Shown here piece by piece: positions 1 to 11,148 of a DNA stretch of 64,000 bases. The DNA is from Choristoneura fumiferana (taxonomy: Eukaryota > Arthropoda > Insecta > Lepidoptera > Tortricidae), in assembly GCF_025370935.1 (NCBI RefSeq), contig NC_133482.1, positions 794,307-858,306 on the forward strand. Reading direction: 5' to 3'. Below the pieces are notes generated by a model that was not told where the DNA came from, did no database searches, and saw only the letters and a program-made list of their open reading frames with translations. Made by a program: the position numbers and the translations under genes. How positions within the stretch are numbered: position 1 is the first letter of the stretch; every line of letters starts with the position of its first letter.

Positions 1-3000
1 TGATTGGGAAGTCACGATGGCTTTCGTTTAACTTCCAATATTGTTTGTATTTTGAGTAGGCGGTGTGAACATTCGTATTCGAAGTTCGAAGATAACTTAT
101 TGTTTTCTATTATAATTTATAAATACGTAGAGTAATTGCATGAAAAACTAAAAAAAATTAACAATCGGCTGTTACACGCTTATCAGACCTTCTGCCAATG
201 CCAGAAGTGTTTGTTTTCGTAAATCATACAAATGCCCGAACAGTTGCTGTATGTATTTTGATTTATATCGAATACGACTCTTTCTTCGTGTCTGAGTCAC
301 GTACGATATCGCCCCGAAGTAATATATAAGCAATACATGTATGTTCCCGACGTGGGTTGCAAGGCCATTTAGGATCCCACAATAGTCGACTTGTGTCGCT
401 TTGTGGGAATCTGCGCTACGCGATACTAATGATATAAGAATACCTGTAGAAGCGTTCATTGACCTGTCATGTCACATTGAAGGAGATCTATTTTTGATAC
501 TAGACAAATAAATTTGCTTCGGTTTGTATTAAAATTGAGACAATTATAAACGAACTCCAACGACAACGTAAACGTCATATTGCGCCCATGATTACGTAAT
601 ACGAGGAAGGACATATCAAGTAGGTTAGTACAGTCGGCTTCCTCGGTGTTTCAATCTAACATCTTTTGTCAATGTGGATGCAAAACACTGTTTATTAAAA
701 CGGGTATTCTTTCTTTTATGAAGGTACTTTGATCGAGTGAACTGAGAAGCAGATGTTACCAAAGACAAGAGAGCGACAGTTTGAAACAGTTCTAGATAGA
801 TACTTATTATCATCAGGGTCTCGCTCATAAAGGAGGAAAAACGAACGGTACAAAATGTGGTCGTAAAGTTTACTGCGCAACCCCATTCTTATTCGTATCA
901 CACGACGGGTGGCATGCATGACAAGCCGTAGTTTTCAAGAGCGAAGCATTTAGTGGCAGCTAGCGGTATGGTACGAGCTCGCTATCAGTAACGTCGAGTG
1001 TTGTCTCACCTCACAAAGATCCCTAGACCTGTTATTCCCGGCTATATCAATAGGTAGGTACTCTAGTTGCGTGCCGCAGTCTGCAAAAACTAGTTTTCCG
1101 CATCGGAAGACTGCCTGCGGCGGCCGCTTCGCAAAACTATTTGCGCGCCCCAACTCATTCCGAGCTTTTGAATACCGAAACCGTTAAATTGATTTACTAC
1201 AAAGCCTACGAGGCAACAAAAAAGTTGATGTCACCAGTTTCGCATTAATTGAACTAATGCGAGCAAAGCGTGCAGCACAAGAATGGCCGCTGTACTTTTC
1301 CTGACGTCAACGTGTGACGTCAGCACCAATAATGGACATTTAGTCCTATCGCAGCTAAGCAAATACATACTACGTACTTGTCTTGCCGGCGCGCTAGACA
1401 ATAGTTGTTTTCGGTAAAATACATTAGTGATATTTATTAACCAATTTACGATATCGAATGACTTTTTCTTCTTAGCTTCTTGAGGTTTTTAACCGATGTT
1501 TAATGTTTGGATCCAACTAAATCTTTACTGAGCTGAGTCATTAAATCGATTCCCTGCGATGCATCGATCACGTTTACTGTTTGTTTATCACAAAAGACCA
1601 AGAATTTAGATAAAACAAACACGTGTGTGTGATATATGAATATTTTATCAGAATAATTCCTAAGTACACCAGTCTTTATTGCTCTCTGAAAAATTGTTTG
1701 ACTTTATGGCATGAGAGAGCGATTAAAAACAAAGTTAAGTATGTATCTAATAGGTAAAACTCGAATACGAATATTTAGACAGGTTTCAGATTTTTTTTGA
1801 TATTCTTTCTCGTTTTGAATTCAATATGTAATCTCCACATCAAATAAACAGTGTTATTGCTAGTAAATATGCGCGTAGGTCTTAAAATTTCAGGCTGAAG
1901 TGTCGGTCTACTATTGACTACTACAGCATGATAAAAACGTCTTATCGGCACCGAGCACCATCGAGTCACGAATCGTCAATAGCCTAATCAATATGTGTGT
2001 GGCCTGAATTGTTACAACAGTAACACCATACCATATGTACTTAGTTAAAACGTCGCTTCATTTAAACATTGCTTTTTCAATCTTTACAAACATCTTTCAA
2101 TGTGAAATCCCGACTGTAGGTACAACCAAACGGCGACACATTACAAGTTTGCCAAGAACTTGGACGAATTAGGAATGGAATGGCATACCTACAGACTATC
2201 TGTTAGCGCCACACAATCGTAATAAGATCGAGCAAATTCCTACTAGGTCAAGATGAAGTTTTACTGGCCTTATTCCAGGATTTCACTACAGGGAATATCG
2301 TCACAAAGCCTGGAAAATAGAGACTTATGGCAATTATAGCAGGAAGAAACGTTAATGAAGGGAATGCCCCAGATATCCTAAGATAGTTTTATTTATCTCT
2401 TTCGGGAGATTACAATGAATGATTGAGGACGTCGAGTCGAAGACTCCTTTGCTCTTGTGAGCTCTCAAATCAAATTAATTGACGTTAGCGTGTTATCAAA
2501 GACGTTAAAGGCGTAGTGTCAGTCAAATCGGCTGGGATTCAGACGTAAGAATTGTCTCTCGCTCCCTTTCTTTATTAATAAAGATTTCTTTTTTCCCATT
2601 GGGAAGGAAAAGGGGGCAAAGCATTGCTTAGAAAGCACGTCTTTGCTTAAAATGTTTATAAACAGCTGCGTGCGTGTGCGTTGCGAAATGTTTATGTTAA
2701 CTATCGTCGCTGCGGTACAAGTACAAGGGATATTGTGATATTGCTCCGAGCGACCGTATCTAAGAATACTTTAGAATATCCACAGTTTCCCAGACGCCAT
2801 AGGCATGTTATTTTTTAAATATAAATAATCTAGTTAATAAACCCTTCTTCGGGCAGTCAGGTAAAATTTAAGTTATCATGTCTCGTGGATAAAGGATCAA
2901 ATTAATCTTGAAGGAAGTCGAGAAAATTTACCAGAAAACAAATAAATAAATAAAAATAAATAAATATCACGGGACAATTCACACCAATTGACCTAGTCCC

Positions 3001-5926
3001 AAAGTAAGCTTAGCAAAGCTTGTGTTATGGGTACTAAGCAACGGATAAATATAATTAGATAGATAGATACATACTTAAATACATATTAAACACCCAAGAC
3101 CCGAGAACAAACATTCGTATTTTTCATACAAATATCTGCCCCGACGCGGGAATCGAACCCGGGACCTCAAGCTTCGTAGTCAGGTTCTCTAACCACTAGG
3201 CCATCTGGCCGTCAAAAATGCGGCTTATGTACCTAAATGTTCAGTTCAGGATACGATTTTTCGGGGCAGAGAATAGAAATAATGCTGACAAACACAACGT
3301 ACATACCTAATCCCGTTCGGGGGCAGCATACAAATTAGGTCCGACCTGGAGAGCCAGAAATTCAGGCAAGCCTTCACCACGAGAACGCTAGGCCAATTAT
3401 TGGAGTATGTTGACATACGATATAAAACAATTGTATTGTTTAGTTACTGATGACGTGGATCCTTACACCTCTATAACGACCAGCGTTAAAGATGTGAAGA
3501 ATAAGACAAAGGACAAGACCTTTGTGAAAGTTTTTGAAACAGATTTGTTTTCAATGGGCTGGAAATCATAATTTGCATAATAAAAATCTAGGATTACGTT
3601 AGCACATTGCAGAATGTATATACCTATGGTAATAGTAAACTCTATACTGAATTAGTAAAGGGTGACGGTAATGACGTTGAATTATTGCGACCATAAACTC
3701 TTGAGTGCTGCCTTGTGTGAATAAATGATATTGAATGTAATACCCCTAAACTTCTCCTAGATTGCTTGAATACAAATTAGGGATTAATAGCTGAAGGCCG
3801 TTCTAGTTAGCATGATTTATCCACGTATCCCGAGACCAATGTTTTTAGAGCATAGTTGCAAAGTTTTAATGGACAAGCCGTGGTCACGGGTGGCCAGTTC
3901 CTAATTCGTTTGTGATTTAGGCCTGGAAAACTCGATTTTTATCAACGAAATTGCTGTTCGAAATTATATCTAATTTAAAATATATCAAAGCACGAAGAAT
4001 GGTCGAATGCGCCGCGGAACGCCCGTGTGACCTTGCCACCGTGGCCGTGTGCCTGCGGTGTCTAACTTGTCTGTATTTATGGCTGATATTGAAAAATATG
4101 CATTTGCAAGTTCTACCGCGGTCTCACTGAGCTAATTGGACCGTCTATCGCCCCTCGGCCCGAAACGGCGAGCCTCATTAAATTTTACGATTGTCGGTCG
4201 GTCCATCAATTCACTCGTTATTGACGATATTAAACCTGCGCGATAATGATTAGGTAGGTAGATAACACTCGATACTGGTATGGTGTGATAGATATGCTAA
4301 GCGGTACTTGCGAGGGCAATCGCCGTCCACATGGATACGGGAGTCAATAAATCCATCGAAAGTAAACTTCACCGCGACGCGCGACCTCGATATGTAAACA
4401 AGAGGGCGTCTCATTCCAATTCGGTTGTGACACGCTCCTGAGAGGAGACCAGGGGACCCTTGACAACTAATTAGCATACCCACAACTTTGTTTACCAAAC
4501 AATGCCTATCATTTGTACTGCCATCTGATCTAGACTTTATTTGACCGATAAAACTGTCGATAAGTATCACGTACGCATGGAAACCCTGTCGATTGCGAAG
4601 TTGGAAGTAACTACATTCAATCTACTAGCTCTACCTTCTCCACGTTCATTTCTTTCCAAGTCCAACAAGCCACTAAGTGGGTATTGTCATTATTATAATA
4701 CTATTAGGGCATTTTAAGGGGTACTTGTAACTTTACTTAACATTTAAAAATCTAATCTAAACTCAACCTTTACTAATTTGTTTTAATACCAAACTAATAC
4801 ATAAAACAAAAGTTTGCTATATTTTATAATTGAGATCTTCAACTTGACAAGATGCTACAGAAGTCAGGGATAGTAAGTTTAGTATTTACTTAGGTATTTA
4901 AACATTACAAAACTATGCATGACAAGTTTCAGTAAGTAGACGAAGAGGCCAAATGACGCCCACGAAGACTGCTTCTATATTTACAGTTTTGAAACATTTC
5001 CAATATTTTTTTATACAGTGACAATTTAGGATTTATGACGGTACTAAATGTAATTGATTGGAAACACTACATTTGATGAAGCAACAAAAATAACTTAACA
5101 TAAAAACTTATGGGACCTACTTCACAAGCAGCTAAATTTGTAGCCCTGTGAAACAACCTCGAACTACACAGTTTACTTATCATGATTATTGGATCACTTC
5201 ATTCTCTTAAATTAATGTTATGTCATGCATGACTTGACAGCTGCTTTCAGATATTTAATTCTGATGCAAACTGTTTCATCATTTGAAATTGTTTTATTTT
5301 ACAATGAATGTAAAAAAAAATACTATGGCAATCCCTGTACAGGAATCCATGGGATTACACCTCTAAATGTAGTATTGCTCTTTAAAAATGTGTTGTTTTT
5401 GAAATTTATTAAAATGCATGTATTCAGACACATTTTACCTTATCCATGGATGACTATGTCATATGCCCATGGTATGTAAGTAAATGAAACATTTTAGCTT
5501 TTATCAAACAAATTTCTGAATTTCAAGTAATGAATCGTCATAACATAACTGATAACATTATGTTTGACGTGTTTTACATCAAGACTTCAAGAGCCAAGAG
5601 AAAAGCATGGTGATTCATAGTTACACATAGTCAGTACACATACTGAGACACTTTGTCCGAAGCAGTCTGTCACGGCAATCTCGAGATTCCCGGACAACTC
5701 ACACAACTATTTCAATGATTCAATAGATAAAATATGTACACACCCTCGGTGGAGAATCGAAAGTTATACAAATATAGGTATAAAGCTTAAAAACCACGAT
5801 CAGAAGCAGAAAGTTTGACACGGGAGACCAGGACGTCTGTCAGGTCTCACTTCGGTACCTTCGTAAATGCGTGCGGCGGCGGCCGCGGAGTCACACGCTG
5901 GCGGCGCGCGCGGCGCTGGCCTGCAG
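1..5926. other. Intergenic region without a recognisable gene
   Basis: I see no convincing coding sequence in this 5.9 kb. The open frames are short, have no recognisable domains and do not join through splice sites to anything familiar. The only clear repeat is the tRNA-derived SINE near 3.1 kb. The left end is the window border, so distal exons or regulatory DNA of a gene outside cannot be excluded. The last part (about 5.6-5.9 kb) probably holds the 3' UTR of the minus-strand transporter. Confidence 0.6.
3040..3215 (-). repeat. tRNA-derived SINE
   Basis: Read on the minus strand, 3135-3215 resembles a tRNA: a GGCCTAGTGGTTAGAGAAC A-box region followed by a GGTTCGATTCCCG B box. These are the internal RNA polymerase III promoter elements kept by tRNA-derived SINEs. 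An AT-rich body follows toward 3040. The cloverleaf is embedded in a longer conserved body, so this is a SINE copy and not a free tRNA gene. Outer ends are approximate. Confidence 0.8.
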
Positions 5927-7369
5927 CTAGAGCGCCGCCGACTCGGGCGCCATCAGCGGCGACAGCGCGCCCGCCACGCGCCGCCCGCGCTCCACCTCGA
6001 AGCGCGAGTCGGGCGGCGAGCGGCGCCCCGACGCGCTCGCGCCGTCCTCGGGCAGGAACGCGGCCACCAGCAGCGCGCAGATCACCAGCAGGGCGCCCAG
6101 CACGAAGGGCGGGCCCGGCACCGCGCGCGGCGCCCGCTCTGGCGGCGTGCCCGCACCCGCGTGCTCCTCGTTCAGGTCCACGTGGAACAGGTAGAAGATG
6201 ACGCCGAACATGGCGGGGCCGAGCCCGTTGCAGAGGCCGCGCACGCCCGTGACCATGCCCTGCACGACGCCCTGCCGGTCGGCGCGGCTGTTGACGGACA
6301 CGTAGGCGCTGATGGCGGGGTACGTGAGCGAGCCCAGCGCCGCCAGCACGCCGGCCGCCCACATCATCCACGTGCGGCTCCCGAAGCCGTACCACATCAG
6401 CTGCAGCATCTCGAACAGCAGCCCCAGCATGATCGTGTGCTTCGGCCCGAGCGTCCGCATCAAGAAGCCCAGGATCACCTGCACGCCGATACTGAGCACT
6501 CCCACGATCGCGATGAATATCGCCACTTGCACCACACCAAAACCCATCACCAGCTTGAGGTACACGAATATGCACGAGTACTGGCCCGCCTCGGGCAGGT
6601 AGGACAGGAACACGGCCACGCACAGCATGAGCACGGTGCGCTCGGCGCCCACCTTGCGCAGCGCGGCGAACGGGTCGGCCTGCTCCCAGCTGATGGCCGG
6701 GCCCCAGCCGCTGGGCCGCACCTTCTCGGGCAGGCTCTCGGGCACGGCCACCATGATGAAGAACACGTCTAGCACGGCCACGGCCGTGGCGGCCGCCACC
6801 ACCAGCGCCTCCCCGTACAGGTCCATCAGGTACGCGCCCAGCGCCGGCGAGATCACCATGCTGGCGGCGAAGGTAGCCGACACCAGCCCGTACGCGCGCG
6901 ACCGCTCCGCCTCTGTCGTCACGTCCGCCACGTACGCGAACACGATCGAGAACGTGACCGCGAACACGCCGCTGATGCTGATCATGGCGAAGAACCACCA
7001 CGTATTGATGGTCATCAGCGGGATGGGCGCGCACGTGAAGAACACCGTCACCAACAGGAAGAACTTGCGGCCCCACACGTCCGACAGCGCGCCGATCAAC
7101 GGCGCTGACAGGAACGACAGGATGCCCTTGATGCCCATGATGAGCCCGTTCATCAGGAACGTGTGGTCCGGGAACGTCGCGTTCAGCACCGAGATGATGG
7201 GCATCGTGAGCAGCCCCCACGCGAAGAACTCCAGGAATATCACCACCAACGCGTGGAACACGGACGGCTCCCCGATGCCCGACATCGTCATGATCCCGTC
7301 CTTCATGACGGTCTTTCTGTTGCGTATCACCATTTCTACTTCGGTCTTTGTCGTTTTCGTGGGCGTCAT
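5927..7369 (-). CDS. MFS transporter, HIAT1/MFSD14 family, intronless
   Basis: Predicted multi-pass membrane transporter of the major facilitator superfamily, closest in pattern to hippocampus abundant transcript 1 (MFSD14A/B); the substrate is not known. The single frame of 480 residues has about 12 hydrophobic segments, the MFS motif-A loop GALSDVWGRK (residues 93-102 from this start), and family blocks such as EFFAWGLLT, VFFTCAPIPLM, VFAYVADVT, SWEQADPFA, FLSYLPEAGQYS and GMVTGVRGLCNGLGPA. Length fits the family (about 490). The first in-frame ATG is at 7369; the frame is open upstream to a GTG at 7435, but an out-of-frame ATG at 7418 and a weak Kozak context leave the 5' end uncertain. 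The whole protein lies in one exon that is strongly GC-rich compared with its surroundings, so a retrocopy origin is possible. The C-terminal 60 residues are less conserved and probably cytoplasmic. Confidence 0.93.
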   Translation of the reverse strand: MTPTKTTKTEVEMVIRNRKTVMKDGIMTMSGIGEPSVFHALVVIFLEFFAWGLLTMPIISVLNATFPDHTFLMNGLIMGIKGILSFLSAPLIGALSDVWGRKFFLLVTVFFTCAPIPLMTINTWWFFAMISISGVFAVTFSIVFAYVADVTTEAERSRAYGLVSATFAASMVISPALGAYLMDLYGEALVVAAATAVAVLDVFFIMVAVPESLPEKVRPSGWGPAISWEQADPFAALRKVGAERTVLMLCVAVFLSYLPEAGQYSCIFVYLKLVMGFGVVQVAIFIAIVGVLSIGVQVILGFLMRTLGPKHTIMLGLLFEMLQLMWYGFGSRTWMMWAAGVLAALGSLTYPAISAYVSVNSRADRQGVVQGMVTGVRGLCNGLGPAMFGVIFYLFHVDLNEEHAGAGTPPERAPRAVPGPPFVLGALLVICALLVAAFLPEDGASASGRRSPPDSRFEVERGRRVAGALSPLMAPESAAL

Positions 7370-8039
7370 TAAGAATCGATCAGTTTGTTTTCCTACCGAG
7401 CTACTTATATAAAGACATTTTGGAAATCTAGGCACTACATGGATAGAGTGCGAGTCAGAGTAGCAGCAACGTCAAAAATCCACTGAAAAATGAATGAAAA
7501 ACAACTCGATATTTGTGCTGCCAGCGTATGAAAACAAATACTTTTATTTATTAAGGAATTATAATTTTCATGCGCTGTATGCGTTATTATTGCGCTAAAA
7601 AAATACATGCAGATAATATAGGATCAATTTTAAATAAAACACTTATAGGAATTTCATTTAAACGAATTTTTTGAGTTTTCCAATTTGAACAAATCCTCTT
7701 AAATTATTCAATTAGACTATCAAATTTTTTACCATTTTAGGATTAATTTAGCAATGGCAACATTACTGAAAGCATAGACAACAAAATAAATAATAAAAAC
7801 CTAAAAGCACAGAGTATGAAAGTGGACAGCGCAGAGCGCAGACAAAAACTAGAATACAATGCCTTGGTGTCGTGTAATATCTTCTTAATACTTTAATCAT
7901 TTTACGCAACGTACAGCGGAAACCTACTTGTGAGCTGTCAATATTGAAGCTGTCAAAACAAAATTAATTTTGTTGGATTCTAGGTGAAATAAGAGGCGTT
8001 AACCAAGAAAATATCTGTATAAAACCTTAATTATACAAA
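7370..8039. promoter_or_regulatory. Head-to-head promoter region between transporter and AP-2 sigma
   Basis: About 670 bp of AT-rich DNA separates the start codons of two divergent genes, so it must hold both 5' UTRs and at least one promoter. I see no unambiguous TATA box or initiator that fixes a start site. A shared bidirectional promoter is an inference from gene orientation and spacing only. Confidence 0.45.
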
Positions 8040-9833
8040 ATGGTAAGCTTATTTTCTCTCAAACAATTCGTTTTAAGTACATTAGTGAAGATATTTATTT
8101 CATAATGCTTCGTTTTCCGTAGATCCGTTTTATTTTAATTCAAAACCGTGCGGGTAAGACGCGTCTGGCAAAATGGTACATGAATTTTGATGATGACGAG
8201 AAGCAGAAGCTGATAGAGGAGGTGCACGCTGTAGTCACGGTGCGGGACGCCAAACACACCAACTTTGTAGAGGTAAGAGTCACGTAATCCTTTCCCAAAT
8301 GATTTGGTACTTGAACACGTCATTGACGCGATCTTTTGATTATTTCGACAAATAAAGTATAAACTTTAATTGTATGCAGTTTTTGAGATTTCTATAATTT
8401 TGGCCGACAATTGTCAAAGATTTCACTTACTTTTTTTACAGTTCCGAAATTTCAAGATAGTATACAGGAGATACGCGGGACTGTACTTTTGCATCTGCGT
8501 GGACGTCAATGACAACAATCTGTGCTACTTGGAGGCCATCCACAACTTTGTGGAAGTACTGAATGAGTATTTCCACAATGTCTGTGAACTGGATCTTGTG
8601 TTTAACTTCTACAAGGTAAATAATGGAGTAGCGAGTGTATTATAGCTGTAGAGTAGAAGGATCTTGATTTTGCATCTATACTTAATCTAATGCTATAATT
8701 ATCTATAAAATTGGTATAATTTGAGTCAAACAAGGTTTTATTATAATTGGAGCAAAAAATTAAAACACTGGTTCTGCTACTCAAATGGAACTACTTTAGT
8801 TCTGCAACTAAGTAATTTTATCATTGTTTATTTCAAACAAATTAAATGTATATCAAAAGAACAAAAAACCCTTATAGAATCACTTGTGTAGTATGTCTAT
8901 CTGGCTGTACAAGGCATATTGATCCAAAAGAATATGTTTTAAAAGATATGTAGATAAAGCGGGGCGAAGCTGTAATGGTGGAAAACACCATTTAACCCTT
9001 TCAGCGCCATGCAGCAAAAATACAACAGCTGAAAATCGTGCCATAGGCGCCATGTCGGCATTACGTGGCGCCTATGGAGCGATTTTCAGAAAAAAGTTTG
9101 TCGTCTATTTTTTTTTCTTTTTGATAAAAGGTTAACTTGCACAAAACAGTTTTTTACACTTTAAATACCCATTAAGAAATATATTTGACCGCCTCATTTG
9201 AAAGAGTGCTTACCATCGGTTCCATAGAACTGTGACGTCATTGAACAAAATAATATATTAATTTCCAAATTATTCCATAGAATATTTAGGCTTTCAGATT
9301 ATCATTTGTTCTATAGAACTGATACGCTGTGGAACAAAATGATATGGCAGTATTGCACATTGTTCTATAGTATAGACTAACTGATTGGTTTCATACAACT
9401 GACATTTAATAACTAAAAAGCGAGTAGTCTATTTACGCTTATCTAAGCTAGGAAAAACTCTTTACTTTATTGCTATTCACTGGCCTCTTGAACCACCACT
9501 TTTGTTTCATAATGGAACAGTATGGGAACAAAGTAGTCTCACTTTGTTCTAGTGCATCACTGGCAAGTAAGCTGGGGTGAAAAGCTAGTATGTTATATAG
9601 AACAATTTGGGTAAATAAATCCTATTTTGTACCATGACGTCACAGATTTATGGATCAAATGGGAAGCACTCATTTGAAATCTCTAATCCTTTTGTAGATT
9701 TGAATAATTTGAGTACCATTCTCCTTTCCAGGTATACACAGTGGTAGATGAGATGTTCCTAGCTGGAGAGATCCGGGAGACATCCCAAACTAAAGTCCTT
9801 AAGCAACTGCTTATGCTCAACTCACTTGAGTAA
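8040..9833 (+). CDS. AP2S1: AP-2 complex subunit sigma
   Basis: Small (sigma 2) subunit of the AP-2 clathrin adaptor, which selects cargo at the plasma membrane for endocytosis. Exons 8040-8042, 8123-8272, 8442-8615 and 9732-9833 join in phase 0 to 142 residues plus TAA, the exact length known for this family. The protein starts MIRFILIQNRAGKTRL and contains KWYMNFDDDEK, FVEFRNFKIVYRRYAGLYF, LNEYFHNVCELDLVFNFYK and the C terminus LKQLLMLNSLE, all hallmarks of AP-2 sigma rather than AP-1 or AP-3 sigma. All introns are GT-AG. Exon 1 contributes only the ATG, which is followed directly by a GTAAG donor. The third intron (1.1 kb) carries a hairpin and a MITE. A candidate polyadenylation signal lies at 11225. 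The 5' UTR is unresolved. Confidence 0.97.
9029..9089. repeat. Perfect-type hairpin in AP-2 sigma intron
   Basis: Arms at 9029-9054 and 9064-9089 are near-perfect inverted copies (CTGAAAATCG ... CGATTTTCAG, with GGCGCC cores) around a loop of about 9 bp. It is probably a tiny MITE remnant. It lies in intron 3, clear of the splice sites. Confidence 0.65.
9197..9681. repeat. MITE with about 45-bp terminal inverted repeats
   Basis: The left end (TTTGAAAGAGTGCTTACCAT ... CTGTGACGTCAT) matches the reverse complement of the right end (ATGACGTCACAG ... AAGCACTCATTTGAAA) over about 45 bp with several mismatches. The roughly 485-bp interior has repeated TTCTATAGAAC-like words and no coding frame. It looks like a non-autonomous DNA transposon in the last AP-2 sigma intron, about 50 bp before the acceptor. 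Confidence 0.65.
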
Positions 9834-10545
9834 ATCATTCGGTCAAGCTGCCAACAATATGTCAAGTTTCTTTAGGAATTCAAAGAAATGTAAACAAAAC
9901 AACTGGGACTCCAATAAGGCCAATCAATTCAGCACCTTAATGTACAGGTGTTCAAAAAGATGGGGATGTTAACCAGTACTTTCCTATACTATACCAAAAG
10001 ACAGACTGGAAGAGTAATGCTGTAACACGAAAAGTACATATACAAACTCTATGGTTAACTAGCTTTATTTTGCAGCATTGCACCCTTGTGAGAATAAAAA
10101 ATTTGGTAGCTTTCTATTCTGTGTGAATTTTGAAAAATCCCTTAGACATCTGTGATGTGTCTGTGAAGTTCTGAACATCTAACTAGTGGTTTAGGCTGTC
10201 ATTGTCAGTCTGTCAGTCATTCAATAGTTTTAGTCTTGTGTATAGAATAGATAAATTTTATTGTCTGTCACACAAAGAACATTTTAACTATGGTGTCACC
10301 GAAACTGGCAGTATTACCGAACAACAAGATTAAAGTCTTTTTGCCGTGTCTTATCTAACCACGACATTGGCGGTATCATCGCATGGATCGATGGGGCCAT
10401 GATGATGATGATGATGTGATCCTGTTATCCCTCACTAGGCTCGTAGAAGAGTTTTCCATTTGGCTCGATCTTGCGCGGCTTCTTCCAGCTTCGATGGGAC
10501 CATATTATCCCAAAAATTTAATTGAACTATGGTGTTAAAAATTAT

Positions 10546-10682
10546 ATTGTAACGGATAACTCACGTCTTAAATCGAGTTTAGCTCGTCATTTTTCGGGAT
10601 AATTCGTAGCCCTTTTTCCTAGAAATTAGGTTGAAACATGTTGAGCTAAACTCGATTTAAGACGTGAGTTATCCGTTACAAT
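10546..10682. repeat. Palindromic MITE, family A copy
   Basis: Forty-bp arms (ATTGTAACGGATAACTCACG ... and its complement) are perfectly inverted around a 57-bp centre. The same arm core, TTAAATCGAGTTTAGCTCG, recurs at about 30.4, 42.7-42.8 and 57.0 kb, so this is a dispersed family. A flanking stretch reading ATATGAGTGAGTCTCACGGT also recurs at 57.0 kb, so the full element probably extends to about 10.72 kb. Confidence 0.8.
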
Positions 10683-11023
10683 ATCATTTAATATGAGTGA
10701 GTCTCACGGTATAGTTAAAGTGAGAAAAGTTTTTCCATGACAGTCTTTATGACATTGGCATAAGATTGATTTTCACTTGGCCGGTATAAAAACTTTTTTC
10801 ACTACATCTATAGTTTCGTTCTCAACCTATACCTAGCTGGCATAAATGGATTGAACAAAAGTAATGTCACTTAGACATTTTTGTAGGAAAATGATGCATG
10901 TTGTTTCCATATGTATGTAAAGTGTATTCAAATAGGTAACACACAGATACTTTTAATCACTCGATCCATTCATGCCAGCTTTTGTGAATCGAGCTGTACT
11001 TCGTTTCGAACCGGCATTATGCT

Positions 11024-11148
11024 GCAGGGCTACTCCGAAACTCGAAACTCGAAGTTCGTGTCATGCGGTCCCTCTGACACTTATACTATTTAATACGAGA
11101 GCGAGAGGGACCACACGACACGAACTTCGAGTTTCGGAGTAGCCCTGC
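11024..11148. repeat. Small MITE with 23-bp terminal inverted repeats
   Basis: The left end GCAGGGCTACTCCGAAACTC and the right end GAGTTTCGGAGTAGCCCTGC are exact inverted copies; inner sequences (AAGTTCGTGTC / GACACGAACTT and GGTCCCTCT / AGAGGGACC) extend the pairing. About 125 bp long with no coding content. Confidence 0.8.

Noticed and set aside
3135..3215. A functional tRNA gene
   Set aside because: The A and B boxes belong to a SINE with a longer body; no clean standalone cloverleaf with a terminator was seen.
5225..5479. 84-codon plus-strand open frame
   Set aside because: AT-rich, no domain, and overlapping the likely 3' region of the transporter; no support as a gene.
5847..7220. A 457-codon open frame on the minus strand, and several on the plus strand, over the MFS transporter
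   Set aside because: They are His/Arg/Ala/Gly-rich shadows created by high GC at third positions; only the 480-residue frame shows the transporter family pattern.
7370..7435. Extension of the transporter to a start at 7435
   Set aside because: The codon there is GTG, not ATG, and the added residues do not resemble the family; the first in-frame ATG is at 7369.
10390..10420. GATGATGAT run as the tail of an RTE element
   Set aside because: The upstream sequence does not show the RTE C-terminal frame; only a simple repeat can be claimed.
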